The translations under genes were made by a program, and so were the position numbers. The notes beneath the pieces are model-generated. The model saw nothing but the letters and a program-made list of their open reading frames with translations, did not search any database and had not been told where the DNA came from. This document shows, piece after piece, positions 1-9,275 of a stretch of DNA of 64,000 nucleotides; position 1 is the first letter of the stretch, and each line of letters opens with the position of its first letter. Source of the DNA: Paenibacillus taihuensis (lineage in GTDB: Bacteria; Bacillota; Bacilli; Paenibacillales; Paenibacillaceae); NCBI RefSeq assembly GCF_003386535.1, contig NZ_QTTN01000021.1:47492-111491 (forward strand), read 5' to 3'.

Positions 1-1576
1 TCTAGCAGATATTTGGGTGGCGAACATTCCCGGCAACATGTGGCTCGAGCATGATGGCTTAACGAACAAGCAGGACTTCGATATGAAGAGCCGGCCATGG
101 TATAAGCCAGCTTTGGAAGCGAACGGGGTGTATTATTCGGATCCATACATCGACCAAGTTAGCGGCAACGTGCTATTCGGTATTTTCTATCCGATCAAGA
201 ATGCCAAGGATGAGGTCGTCGGATTCACGGCCGCTGACATTGCGATGAAGGATATGCCGAAGATCATGCAGAGCTACACGCTCGGCGAGACCGGTTATTC
301 TTTCCTTCTTTCGAAGACGGGCGACATTCTCTACCATCCGGACAAAGACAAGGTTCTGAAGGAAAAGCTCAATGAGAGCAAAGGCGAGATGGGCGAGATC
401 GGGAAGAAAATGGTGGCAGGCGAGTCCGGTCTGCAGTTGATCGACGATAACGGCGTGAAGCGGTACGTCGGCTATGCGACGAGCAAAGAAACCGGCTGGT
501 CCGTCGGTCTAACCATTACGGAGAAAGAAGCGATGGGCGAGTTCAACAGCGTCACGGATTTGACGATAGGCGGTTTTGTAGTGAGCCTGATTGTGCTTGT
601 CCTCATCACATATATCACATTACGCTACATGCTTCGCAACATTCCACAGCTTCTAGCGAAGCTCAAGCTCATTGAGAATGGCGATTTGACGGTTCAGTTC
701 GATCTGAAATCGAAGAATGAGATCGGTCAAATTTCCGAAGGGCTCGCAAGCATGGTGCAGCAAATTTATAAAATGATCTCGACCGTCTCGAGAACTTCAC
801 AAAGTGTCACAATCGGTGCGGCGGAGATATCAGCGACGACAGAGGAAGTTGCCAAAGGCAGCATGAATCAGGCGGTATCGGCGCAGACGGTATCCGAACT
901 TATGAAAATATTAACGGATACGGTGGACGTTGTTGCCGGCAGAGCCCAAGAGGCGGTCGAGCTGACGAAGAAGACGAACCAAGGCGCGCTTACAGGCGGA
1001 GAGTCTGTCCGTACGACGATTCTCAGCATGGAGCGGCTGTCGCAGAAGATGTCGGAGCTCGAGAAGGATTCGACCCGAATTGGAGATATCATTCAAGTTA
1101 TTAACGACATTGCGGAGCAGACGAACTTGCTGGCGCTTAACGCTGCGATTGAGGCGGCGCGTGCTGGCGAGCAGGGAAGAGGCTTCGCGGTCGTAGCGGA
1201 TGAAGTGCGCAAGCTGGCGGAACGCAGCGGCGAAGCGACGAAGCAGATCGTCAGGATTATTACGAGCATGCAGCACAGCACGCAAGAGAGCGTTCGGGCA
1301 GTTGCTGAGACGGCTGCATTGTCCCAGCAAACGGGCGAAGAGCTCGATAACATTGTGCGCATGGTTGGAGAGGTAGCTCGCCAGTCCGAAGAGATCGCAC
1401 GTGCGAGCCGCGGTCAATCTGCTCAATCGATGGAAGTTATGAGAGAGATTGAATCGATTGCAGCTGTTAGCGAAGAATCGGCGGCAGCGGCAGAGCAGAC
1501 GGCAAGCTCGTCCCAATCGCTCACGTCGATTGCGCAAGATTTGACCGATACGGTAACGAAATTTAGGTTGCAATAG
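1..1576 (+). CDS. methyl-accepting chemotaxis protein, 5' end cut by window
   Basis: Transmembrane chemoreceptor that senses extracellular ligands and controls CheA/CheW in the cytoplasm. The frame is already open at base 2, so the real start and first membrane segment lie to the left; the GTG at 17 is only internal. What remains is the end of a dCache-like sensor domain, a membrane segment at about nt 570-635, a HAMP domain and a complete signalling domain. The hairpin tip is canonical ([20 protein letters not shown], then [16 protein letters not shown]) at about nt 1105-1230. The gene ends FRLQ-stop, the usual MCP end without a CheR-tethering pentapeptide. Its partners are not encoded here. 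Family assignment is very secure; ligand unknown. Confidence 0.95.
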   Translation, partial: LADIWVANIPGNMWLEHDGLTNKQDFDMKSRPWYKPALEANGVYYSDPYIDQVSGNVLFGIFYPIKNAKDEVVGFTAADIAMKDMPKIMQSYTLGETGYSFLLSKTGDILYHPDKDKVLKEKLNESKGEMGEIGKKMVAGESGLQLIDDNGVKRYVGYATSKETGWSVGLTITEKEAMGEFNSVTDLTIGGFVVSLIVLVLITYITLRYMLRNIPQLLAKLKLIENGDLTVQFDLKSKNEIGQISEGLASMVQQIYKMISTVSRTSQSVTIGAAEISATTEEVAKGSMNQAVSAQTVSELMKILTDTVDVVAGRAQEAVELTKKTNQGALTGGESVRTTILSMERLSQKMSELEKDSTRIGDIIQVINDIAEQTNLLALNAAIEAARAGEQGRGFAVVADEVRKLAERSGEATKQIVRIITSMQHSTQESVRAVAETAALSQQTGEELDNIVRMVGEVARQSEEIARASRGQSAQSMEVMREIESIAAVSEESAAAAEQTASSSQSLTSIAQDLTDTVTKFRLQ

Positions 1577-1605
1577 TGTGGAAGCATAAATGAAGGTGCA
1601 AGCAG

Positions 1606-1637
1606 GGAGTCCGCGATTTCGATCGTGGTCTTTTTGT
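1606..1637 (+). terminator. weak Rho-independent terminator
   Basis: An imperfect stem (gtccgcga pairing with tcgtggtc) is followed by five T residues shortly after the chemoreceptor stop codon. Mismatches make it weaker than most terminators in this window. Confidence 0.4.
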
Positions 1638-1707
1638 GTTATGTTGGATTAATAAAAGATTTAAAGACATTTTACTGCTGGTGTCTGTAAGTGGAGGAGG
1701 AGCAGCG

Positions 1708-3114
1708 ATGCAGAAGAGCATTAATGAAATTGCGGCAATGCCAACCGACGGTGGTGAAGAGGGGACGACAGCTGCTGCTGCGAGAGGGATATCGATCGGC
1801 ATTATTGGCACCGCGCAGCTGGTCGATCGGATACTGAAGGTGCTCAAGGCATTTCCGTCCTTCCGTCCCATTCCGCTCATATATGAGCAGGACGAGGATG
1901 CGCCGCGATTGGCAGAGGAATTGGAGGATTCGGTCGAGGTGCTGCTCGCTTCCGGACCCGTACCATATAATCGGATTCGCGAAGAAGCGAATGTGAAAGT
2001 GGCGCTGCATGTGGTGCCATTGACGGATACGGGCTTCTACCGTGCGTTGTTTCGATTGAAAAATACAGTTGGCGTGGATGCGAAGAAGCTGCTGCGAGTT
2101 TCCATTGACACGCTCAGCAAGCAAATGGTGCAGAAGTCGCTCAGCGAGATTAATGAAACGAACGTTGAAGCCGTTTACTACGACGGTCCTGTCTATGCTT
2201 CGAAGGAGCAGTTGATCGCCTATCATCTGCGGTGCTATGAATCAGGCTCCTGTGATGCGGCTTTGACGGCGGATGAATCGGTGGCACAGGAGCTTGCGGC
2301 GCGCGGAATTCCGATCGAATGGATCATCCCGACGGACGGGAATATTACAGTCGCGCTGGAGCGGGCGCTGCTCTCGACGGAAACACGTCAGAGCCGAGAA
2401 GCTCAGGTCGTCGTCGGGCTTGTCAATCTGGATCAGTTCGAGAAGCGGGTCCATGTGCATACGTCCGAACATGAAGTGCAGAAGCTGAAGCTCGACATCC
2501 ACCGAATGCTGCTCGATTACGTCGAATCGCTCGACGGTTATTTGACGCCGCTTGGCGGGGATGAATATCTGTTCTTCACGACGCGCGGTATATTCGAGCG
2601 GGTCACAGGCGGCTATAAGTCGATTTCGCTGGGCAAAAGCGTCTATCAAAAGTTCGGGCTCTCCCTCAGCATTGGCATGGGCTTCGGCCGTTCAGCGAAC
2701 GAAGCGGGTACGCACGCCCGTATCGCGCTGCGCAAGTCCAAGGAAGCAGGCGGTGACACCTGTTTCATCGTAGGCGAAGACCGAACATTGATCGGTCCGC
2801 TCGCAATGGCAGATCCGCTGGAGTTCGCATTGTCGCTCACTGATGCGGAGCTAATCAAGAAAGCAGAGGACGCCGGCATGACGTCGGGCTACTTGAGCAA
2901 GCTGATGGCACAGGTCGCGCGCACCGGTAAAACGGACTACATGGTGCATGAACTGGCAGCAATTCTAGACATTAGTGTCCGCAGCACACACCGCTTGCTG
3001 CTCCAATGGATGGACCACAGTCTGGTCGCAATCGCCGGCGTGGAGAAGGTGCCGAAAGGCAGACCGCGCCAGATATTCCGGCTCTCGTTCCTGCGGGATA
3101 AGGCGGGGATATAG
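1708..3114 (+). CDS. one-component regulator: sensor domain + GGDEF-like palm domain + winged helix
   Basis: Predicted cytoplasmic regulator of 468 aa; specific family not recognised. The ATG at 1708 is preceded by ggaggagg, so the upstream in-frame extension is probably not translated. Residues ~25-190 form an alpha/beta domain resembling ligand-sensing or PrpR-N-like domains (start ISIGIIGTAQLVDRIL). Residues ~220-370 look like a nucleotidyl-cyclase palm: a beta hairpin carries GGDEY at 283-287, followed by LSLSIGMGFG and an helix rich in conserved residues. Residues ~410-460 form a helix-turn-helix/winged helix (ELAAILDISVRSTHRLLLQW). There is no membrane segment. It stands alone between a receptor gene and a repeat array. 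Whether the palm makes, binds or merely resembles a nucleotide-processing site is inference. Confidence 0.6.
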   Translation: MQKSINEIAAMPTDGGEEGTTAAAARGISIGIIGTAQLVDRILKVLKAFPSFRPIPLIYEQDEDAPRLAEELEDSVEVLLASGPVPYNRIREEANVKVALHVVPLTDTGFYRALFRLKNTVGVDAKKLLRVSIDTLSKQMVQKSLSEINETNVEAVYYDGPVYASKEQLIAYHLRCYESGSCDAALTADESVAQELAARGIPIEWIIPTDGNITVALERALLSTETRQSREAQVVVGLVNLDQFEKRVHVHTSEHEVQKLKLDIHRMLLDYVESLDGYLTPLGGDEYLFFTTRGIFERVTGGYKSISLGKSVYQKFGLSLSIGMGFGRSANEAGTHARIALRKSKEAGGDTCFIVGEDRTLIGPLAMADPLEFALSLTDAELIKKAEDAGMTSGYLSKLMAQVARTGKTDYMVHELAAILDISVRSTHRLLLQWMDHSLVAIAGVEKVPKGRPRQIFRLSFLRDKAGI

Positions 3115-3126
3115 GGGGAGGGGGGG

Positions 3127-3540
3127 CTGAGAGCTTCCATGTGGATCTCTCAGCTGAAAAACGGCGCGAATTTTGTCCTGAGAGATCCGAATGAGGTCTC
3201 TCAGCTCGGCGGGTTGGCGAAGTTATTTCGTTTGAAGTGCTGAGAGATCCAAAACGGAACTCTCAGCTGAGAAATGACGCGAACCTGCTGCTGAGAGCTC
3301 AGAATGAGATCTCTCAGCTCGCCGGGAGAGTGGATGTCGTTGGTTTAGTTGCTGAGAGAGCATAATGATCTCTCAGTCCACTTTTGGCGCGAATTTGATG
3401 GTGAGAGAACGTATATGGTCTCTCGGGATGCCGGACGAGCGAAGGTGGCTGGTTTTAGTTACTGAGAGAGCAAATAGGATCTCTCAGTCGACTTTTAGTG
3501 TAAATCTGATGCTGAAAGAGCGTATTTGATCTCTCAGCTC
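3127..3540. repeat. array of eight ctgagag...ctctcag hairpins with two alternating spacers
   Basis: This gene-free stretch contains eight inverted repeats with arms ctgagag and ctctcag (7-8 bp) and loops of about 11-14 nt, at 3126-3154, 3178-3204, 3239-3267, 3290-3318, 3352-3376, 3402-3424, 3462-3487 and 3511-3538. Start-to-start distances alternate between about 50 and about 61 nt. Short spacers share a core like cgcgaattt; long spacers share ctcgccggg followed by ggttttagtt-like text. The array is thus about four copies of a ~111 bp unit, each with two hairpins. Hairpins 6 and 8 are slightly decayed. No reading frame is conserved. Function unknown. Confidence 0.85.
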
Positions 3541-3586
3541 TCCGGGCGTACGGAGCTGGTTTCTCCGCAGCATCAGCCGCCGATTT

Positions 3587-3611
3587 AAAGACAATTAAAG
3601 GATTTGTCTTT
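3587..3611. promoter_or_regulatory. AT-rich inverted repeat upstream of the dehydrogenase gene
   Basis: aaagacaa (3587-3594) and ttgtcttt (3604-3611) form an 8-bp inverted repeat with a 9-nt loop, about 65 bp before the start at 3676. It could be an operator or a weak terminator closing the repeat array. No T-run beyond the stem supports a strong terminator. Confidence 0.35.
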
Positions 3612-3675
3612 TAATAAACTCCCCTCTAAGATGAAAGTAGATCTTATCACTCATTCATGGAGGGGAGCCCTTAGC

Positions 3676-4692
3676 ATGAGAACGATTGAGGAGTTGGAGG
3701 CAAAGCTGGCCGAACCGTCGGAGGCGCTGATACGGGATGTGAAAGAGATTCAGGGGGACATATTGCTGCTGGGTATCGGCGGGAAAATGGGACCGAGCCT
3801 TGCGCGGCTGCTGCTGAACGCCATTCGCGATGCTGGTGTGGACAAACGCGTGATCGGGGTATCCCGATTCTCGGAGCCGGGCTTGCAAGCACAGCTGGAG
3901 GCGGACGGCGTGGAGACAATCGCGTGCGATCTCTTGAACGAAGAAGCGCTTCATGCGCTGCCCGAAGTACCGAATGTCATCTACATGGCAGGGAACAAGT
4001 TCGGCACGACAGGGAACGAGTCGTTCACATGGGCGATGAACGCGTATCTCCCGGGCCGTGTCGCTGAGAAATACCGCGATTCCCGTATCGTCGTGTTCTC
4101 CTCTGGCAACGTCTACCCGTTCACGCCGGTTGGCTACGGCGGGGCAACCGAGGCCGTGTCGCCGTCACCTGTCGGCGAATATGGTCAATCATGCTTGGGG
4201 CGGGAACGGATATTTGAGCATTTTTCGAAGCGGAATGGGACGCCGATGCTAATCTATCGCCTCAACTACGCGATCGATATGCGTTATGGCGTTCTGCTTG
4301 AGCTGGCACGATCGGTTAAGGCAGGCAAACCGATCAATCTGACGATGGGTTACGCCAACGTCATCTGGCAGGGCGATGCGAACGAGATTGCCATTCGCTC
4401 CTTGCTCGCTTGCGAATCGCCAGCCGCATTCATGAACGTAACCGGGCCGGAGACGGTGTCGGTGCGCTGGGCGGCTGAGGAGTTCGGCAAACGACTCGGC
4501 GTGGAGCCGATATTCGAAGGCACTGAATCTAGCGATGCGCTGCTGAACAATGCGGCGAGATGCCAGCAACGCTTCGGCTATCCTCGCGTTTCGCTGCTGC
4601 AAATGATTGATTGGGCAGCGGAATGGGTGGAAGCTGACGGACCTACGCTCGCTAAGCCAACACACTTCCAGGAGCGAAAGGGGAAGTTCTAA
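3676..4692 (+). CDS. NAD(P)-dependent epimerase/dehydratase family protein (extended SDR)
   Basis: Rossmann-fold SDR-type protein of 338 aa, probably acting on a sugar or sugar acid in the cytoplasm. ATG 3676 is preceded by aggggag at 3661-3667. The N-terminal half has the nucleotide-binding strand ILLLGIGGKMG, a second strand VIGVSRF and an ACDL acid step. The middle contains VVFSSGNVYPF, typical of the family's active-site strand, but where the YxxxK catalytic pair is expected the protein reads EYGQSCLGRE, so the lysine position is Cys. It may therefore bind NAD without the usual catalysis, or use another residue. The DapA-family gene starts 2 nt after its stop, so the two are almost certainly cotranscribed and work on one substrate. 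Confidence 0.75.
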   Translation: MRTIEELEAKLAEPSEALIRDVKEIQGDILLLGIGGKMGPSLARLLLNAIRDAGVDKRVIGVSRFSEPGLQAQLEADGVETIACDLLNEEALHALPEVPNVIYMAGNKFGTTGNESFTWAMNAYLPGRVAEKYRDSRIVVFSSGNVYPFTPVGYGGATEAVSPSPVGEYGQSCLGRERIFEHFSKRNGTPMLIYRLNYAIDMRYGVLLELARSVKAGKPINLTMGYANVIWQGDANEIAIRSLLACESPAAFMNVTGPETVSVRWAAEEFGKRLGVEPIFEGTESSDALLNNAARCQQRFGYPRVSLLQMIDWAAEWVEADGPTLAKPTHFQERKGKF

Positions 4693-4694
4693 CG

Positions 4695-5762
4695 ATGAGT
4701 CAGCGAAAAGCATTGTCCCCCGAGCAGCAGCGCGCACTGCACGATGGTCTCGTTATCCCTGCTCATCCGCTCGCGCTTGATGAACGGCGCCGTCTCGATG
4801 AGCGGCATCAGCGGGCGCTCACTCGTTATTACGTTGCCTCGGGAGCCGGCGGCATTGCGGTAGGCGTCCACTCCACGCAGTTTGAAATTCGCGATTCGTT
4901 GCACAACCTCTACGAGAGAGTGCTGCGGCTCGCATCGGAAGAAGTGGAGCGCGCTGATCTGCAGCGTCCGTTCATTCGCATCGCGGGTATATGCGGCCCT
5001 GCAGCGCAGGCGCTAGCAGAGACGGAAATTGCGGCGTCACTCCATTATGACGCAGGGCTGCTCAGCATGGGCGGGCTCGCGGAGCTGTCCGAGCTCCAGC
5101 TGCTGAAGCGTACGGAGCAAATTGCGGAGCAAATTCCGGTGGTCGGTTTCTATCTTCAGCCCTCGGTAGGCGGCAAAATACTAAGCTATGAGTTCTGGCG
5201 TGCTTTTGCCGATATCCCAAACGTTGCTGCAATCAAGATGGCGCCATTCAACCGGTATCAGACAATCGATGTCGTCCGGGCGGTGTGCGAATCTGAGCGC
5301 AGAGACGAGATCGCCCTCTATACCGGCAACGACGATAACATCGTGAACGATCTGCTGACGCTCTATCGGTTCCAGGTGAACGGACAGACAGTTGAGAAAC
5401 GAATTGTCGGCGGTCTTCTTGGCCATTGGGCCGTGTGGACGAAGCGAGCGGTGGAGCTTCTTGAAGAGATGAAGCAGGTCAGACAGCAGGAGCATATAGC
5501 TGCGAATTGGTTGACAAGAAACATTGAAGTGACCGAGACGAATGCTGCTTTCTTCGATCCGGCGCATCATTTTGCAGGCTGCATTCCGGGAATACATGAA
5601 GTGCTGCGCCGGCAAGGATTGATGCAAGGGATATGGTGCTTGAACCCGCATGAGACGCTTTCGCCAGGACAGCTGGAAGAGATTGACCGGATGTACCTTG
5701 ATTATCCGCATTTGAATGATGACGAGTTCGTAAGAGGGCACCTGCAAGAGTGGCTTTCCTAG
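4695..5762 (+). CDS. dihydrodipicolinate synthase family protein (class I aldolase/lyase)
   Basis: Predicted TIM-barrel Schiff-base lyase of the DapA/NAL superfamily, 355 aa. The Schiff-base lysine is likely in VAAIKMAPFNRYQT; the strand VGFYLQPS and ALYTGNDD match the usual pattern of the barrel C-terminal edge. It is longer than true DapA (~290 aa) and has an extra C-terminal segment with FFDPAHHFAGCIPG, so it is probably not lysine biosynthesis but a keto-acid or sugar-acid aldolase/dehydratase. The ATG overlaps the ribosome binding site region at the end of the dehydrogenase gene (2 nt gap), indicating translational coupling. A strong terminator follows at 5786. Substrate unknown. Confidence 0.8.
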   Translation: MSQRKALSPEQQRALHDGLVIPAHPLALDERRRLDERHQRALTRYYVASGAGGIAVGVHSTQFEIRDSLHNLYERVLRLASEEVERADLQRPFIRIAGICGPAAQALAETEIAASLHYDAGLLSMGGLAELSELQLLKRTEQIAEQIPVVGFYLQPSVGGKILSYEFWRAFADIPNVAAIKMAPFNRYQTIDVVRAVCESERRDEIALYTGNDDNIVNDLLTLYRFQVNGQTVEKRIVGGLLGHWAVWTKRAVELLEEMKQVRQQEHIAANWLTRNIEVTETNAAFFDPAHHFAGCIPGIHEVLRRQGLMQGIWCLNPHETLSPGQLEEIDRMYLDYPHLNDDEFVRGHLQEWLS

Positions 5763-5785
5763 CAGCGTTTAGTAGAGTGAATATA

Positions 5786-5827
5786 CCCGTTAAAATGCGG
5801 TCAAATCCGCCATTTTAGCGGGTTTTT
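5786..5827 (+). terminator. Rho-independent terminator after the dehydrogenase/lyase operon
   Basis: cccgttaaaatgcgg pairs with ccgccattttagcggg across a short loop and is followed by a run of five T residues, 24 bp past the stop codon. Confidence 0.85.
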
Positions 5828-5935
5828 GCTATATATTACCTAATTCAACGCACATATGACATAAATCGACAAAATGCCTTTACATATTCGCCGCTCATTC
5901 AATACAATGGTGGAAAGTGAGGAAACTTCTTTCCT

Positions 5936-8900
5936 ATGAATAAGCAGGGAGGGCGGAGCGAGCAAATGACCAGCCATCGCACGACTGGATTGAAACGAAC
6001 GATTCTACTAGCTCTTTTCGCGCTCATTATGATGTTCATTACGGCAGCACCTTATAGCTGCGCAGCTGAAGCGGCGCCGCTGGCAACGGACCATAAAGTA
6101 CTTATCCTTCATTCGGCGGCACCGGATTATCCGACGACGAAGCTGTTCGCGGATGCGTTCTCAAGCGAACTTAAAGCGCATGCTGATGTGACGATATTTC
6201 AAGATTATTTGGATTTGACCAGATACGGCTCGCGGCCAGGTTATGAAGATACGATTAAGTCGCTTCTTAAGCAGAAGTATGAACATAATCAGCCGGACTT
6301 AATTGCGACGACAAGCTACGCCCTGCTGCCTTTTATGAAGGAATACGGTGAGAGCCTCTTTCCCGGCGTTCCTGTTATTTACACTTATAGCGAATTTGAG
6401 GGAGCCCTTCCGGATGCGATGCCTCCTCATTATTCCGGCGTTATCGGCGACTTCGAACTGTCTGGCACGATCGATCTCATTCTGAAGACGAGACCGCGGA
6501 CAGATAAAATTTATATCGTCATCGGCAGTTCATCTAACGAACAAAGAGCAATTCAAATGGCTAAGGCGGAAACAAGCTTATACAGGAATAAGGTAATGTT
6601 TGAATATATGAATGGCTTGGCGTATCCGCAGGTGCTCGATAAGCTGCGGCGAGCAGTTGGCGAGCATGCGGCAGTCCTGTATGTTTTTCTGTTCAAGGAT
6701 CAGACAGGCAGGTCGTATATTCCCGCCGATGTTGTGAAGCAGATTCTGGATACGGTACATATGCCTGTCTATTCACCTTTCGCCCAATTCATGGGGAACG
6801 GGATTGTCGGCGGGGCGTTGCACAGCTTCACCAATCTTGGCGTGACAGCTGCTCAGCGAGCCGAGATCATTCTCTCAGGGGAACAATCGCAAGAGGTGAA
6901 GACGGTTTTTAGCGAAGCGAATTCAGTCCAGGTCGATTGGAGAACGCTTGCAAATTGGGGCATCAATGAGCGGGAGCTACCGAGAGACATCGAGATTCTA
7001 TATAGAAATCCGACCATGTGGGAGCAGTATCGTTGGTACATTATCGGCGGGATCGCGCTTGCTGTCCTCGAACTTGTGCTCGTTATGGTGCTGCTCCTGA
7101 CAAGGTCGCTTCGCGAGAGGGCGGAAGAAGCGCTTCGGGAACACAAGGATCATCTGGAGGAACTCATCGATGATCGAACGGAAGAGCTGGAGCTGAAGAA
7201 TGTCCAGCTGATTGAAGCCAAGGAGATCGCGGAGAGCGCAAGCCGGGCGAAGGGCGAGTTTCTTGCCAATATGAGCCACGAAATTCGCACGCCGCTGAAC
7301 GCGATCGTCGGTTACAACTATCTGCTGCAGAAGACGGCGTTGTCTGATAAGCAGCTCGATTATGTCGATATGACGATTCAATCGGCGAAAGGCTTGCTGA
7401 CGATCATAAATGACATTCTTGACTTCTCCAAAGTAGAAGCCAAGATGATTGCTCTCGAGTATATTGATTTCGATCTGTACGAGGTGCTGAGCAACATCTC
7501 GAATATGGTCAGCTTCAAGGCTTTTGACAAAGGGCTGCGCATGCGTATCGCAATCGACCACGGCGTGCCGCAAGTGCTGAACGGCGATCCGTTCCGACTG
7601 AATCAAGTGCTGCTCAACCTGGTCAATAACGCGGTCAAATTTACGGAGCATGGTGAAGTTTCAGTCGCCGTCAGCGTACTGGAGCACCAGGCGAAGAAGA
7701 TCAAACTGCAGTTTAAAGTGACCGACACGGGCATCGGCATCTCGCAAGAGAAGCAGCTGCATCTGTTCAAGACATTCTCGCAAGGGGATATGAGCACGAC
7801 CCGCAAGTATGGCGGAACGGGATTAGGGCTTGTCATCAGCAAAAGTCTAGTCGAGCTCATGGGTGGTACGATCATGCTCGAGAGCGAGGTTGGAGCTGGC
7901 AGCTGCTTTACGTTCAGCGCGATGTTCAAGGAAGGCGATTACGATCTATTCAAAGAAATCCGGCAGATGAATTCAACGTTCCTGCGCGTCCTGCTCGTAT
8001 GTGAAGACAAGCAGATGCAGCTTGTCATGAAGCAGCAGCTGGAGCAGTTCCAGTACATTGTCACGATTGCTACTTCTGCGACGGAAGCGTTCGATAGCAT
8101 TCATAAATACGGCAGCTACGATTTGGTTCTTATGGATTGGAAGCTTAAAGACCATGATGGAACCGAAGTATTCAAGCAGATCTACGAAGCATTCCCGTTC
8201 TTGAAGAAGACAATTGCACTTATTAGCGATACGCATAACTATGAATTGCAGCGGCATTTGGACGATACGGATCTGGACAAGGTGCTTCCTTATCCAATTA
8301 GCCAATCGCAGCTGTATAACGAAATTTCTTCGGTTATCAGGCAGAAGCCGATGGCGGTTGCGGGCAGCGCGGTACAAACGGAAGGGATGGAGAAGTTTGC
8401 CATGCTGAACGCCGCGCGTGTATTGCTCGTTGAAGATAACGAGATAAATCAGCATGTCGCGAGGTCGATTCTTGAAGAGACCGGCGTCATGGTCGACATC
8501 GCGGAGAACGGGCTGCAGGCCGTGGAGAAAACAGCAGCGGACCATTTCGATGCGATTCTGATGGATGTGCAAATGCCGATTATGGATGGCTACGAGGCAA
8601 CTCGGAAGATTAGGGAAGCGGAGCATGCTGCGGCAACCGAACACCGCATTCCCATTATTGCAATGACGGCTGACGCGATGAAAGGCGTTCACGATAAAGT
8701 GCTCGAAGCAGGCATGGACGGTTACATTACGAAGCCGTTTGAGCCGATTGAATTGTTCGTTATGCTGCAGAAGCTTATTCTGCAATCGAAGACGGCGGTT
8801 GTGCCAGCTCCGGTACAGCAGCAACTGACTGGCGAAGTACGGCCATTGCCGGACCAGCTTCCAGGGCTGGATATTAGCGGGTTCCTTGAACGTTATCGCA

Positions 8901-9190
8901 TGAAGCCGGAATCGTACCGGCATATTCTAAGCCAGTTCGCGGCGAAATCGACGGGAGCAGTGAAGGACATCGCTGCTGCATTCTCGTGCGGGGATATCGA
9001 TCGAGCGCGGTTCCTGACACACACGTTAAAAGGCGTTGCGGCCAACATTGGCGCAAATCCGCTGCATCAGGCGGCGCTTAGGCTGGAGACAATGATTCAC
9101 GAAGGCAAATATGCGAAGCTTGAGGTTGTACTGGATACGCTAGAGGAACGGCTTAAGGAAGTGCTCGACTCAATCGCAAGTTTGCAGTAA
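5936..9190 (+). CDS. hybrid histidine kinase: ABC-substrate-binding-like sensor, HisKA, HATPase, two receivers, HPt
   Basis: Membrane phosphorelay kinase of 1084 aa. Residues ~22-44 are a signal/anchor segment; ~50-350 an extracellular periplasmic-binding-like domain (ABC substrate-binding type, starts KVLILHSAAPDYPTT); ~365-387 a membrane helix; then a coiled coil. HisKA carries SHEIRTPLNA with the phospho-acceptor at H448. HATPase has NLVNNAVKF, DTGIGIS and GGTGLGLVISK. Receiver 1 (~682-800) keeps the Asp in LVLMDWK but lost the conserved Lys (LPYPIS instead of KP), so it may be weak or regulatory. Receiver 2 (~822-945) is complete (VEDNEINQ, D877, ITKPF). HPt has HTLKG with H1029. An alternative ATG at 5966 also follows a purine-rich ggaggg. 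Output regulator is not adjacent. Confidence 0.92.
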   Translation: MNKQGGRSEQMTSHRTTGLKRTILLALFALIMMFITAAPYSCAAEAAPLATDHKVLILHSAAPDYPTTKLFADAFSSELKAHADVTIFQDYLDLTRYGSRPGYEDTIKSLLKQKYEHNQPDLIATTSYALLPFMKEYGESLFPGVPVIYTYSEFEGALPDAMPPHYSGVIGDFELSGTIDLILKTRPRTDKIYIVIGSSSNEQRAIQMAKAETSLYRNKVMFEYMNGLAYPQVLDKLRRAVGEHAAVLYVFLFKDQTGRSYIPADVVKQILDTVHMPVYSPFAQFMGNGIVGGALHSFTNLGVTAAQRAEIILSGEQSQEVKTVFSEANSVQVDWRTLANWGINERELPRDIEILYRNPTMWEQYRWYIIGGIALAVLELVLVMVLLLTRSLRERAEEALREHKDHLEELIDDRTEELELKNVQLIEAKEIAESASRAKGEFLANMSHEIRTPLNAIVGYNYLLQKTALSDKQLDYVDMTIQSAKGLLTIINDILDFSKVEAKMIALEYIDFDLYEVLSNISNMVSFKAFDKGLRMRIAIDHGVPQVLNGDPFRLNQVLLNLVNNAVKFTEHGEVSVAVSVLEHQAKKIKLQFKVTDTGIGISQEKQLHLFKTFSQGDMSTTRKYGGTGLGLVISKSLVELMGGTIMLESEVGAGSCFTFSAMFKEGDYDLFKEIRQMNSTFLRVLLVCEDKQMQLVMKQQLEQFQYIVTIATSATEAFDSIHKYGSYDLVLMDWKLKDHDGTEVFKQIYEAFPFLKKTIALISDTHNYELQRHLDDTDLDKVLPYPISQSQLYNEISSVIRQKPMAVAGSAVQTEGMEKFAMLNAARVLLVEDNEINQHVARSILEETGVMVDIAENGLQAVEKTAADHFDAILMDVQMPIMDGYEATRKIREAEHAAATEHRIPIIAMTADAMKGVHDKVLEAGMDGYITKPFEPIELFVMLQKLILQSKTAVVPAPVQQQLTGEVRPLPDQLPGLDISGFLERYRMKPESYRHILSQFAAKSTGAVKDIAAAFSCGDIDRARFLTHTLKGVAANIGANPLHQAALRLETMIHEGKYAKLEVVLDTLEERLKEVLDSIASLQ

Positions 9191-9211
9191 AACTCCAATT
9201 GATTGATCGAA

Positions 9212-9266
9212 GAAGGCGGTTTTCCGTTGCTGCTCGTGGCAGCAAATAGCTGGAAAACCGCCTTCC
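9212..9266. terminator. bidirectional terminator between convergent genes
   Basis: gaaggcggttttcc pairs with ggaaaaccgccttc, and an inner ttgctgc/gcagcaa stem closes the loop. It can serve the kinase gene on the plus strand and the MBL gene on the minus strand. Confidence 0.8.
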
Positions 9267-9275
9267 TTATAAGGA

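Noticed and set aside
911..1573. Long minus-strand ORF opposite the chemoreceptor
   Set aside because: Shadow frame of a clear MCP; no ribosome binding site and arginine-rich nonsense composition.
3127..3540. CRISPR array
   Set aside because: Repeats are small palindromes and the spacers themselves are conserved and alternate; no cas genes are present.
7973..8923. 316-codon minus-strand ORF opposite the hybrid kinase
   Set aside because: Antisense shadow of two receiver domains; no start signal or known domain.
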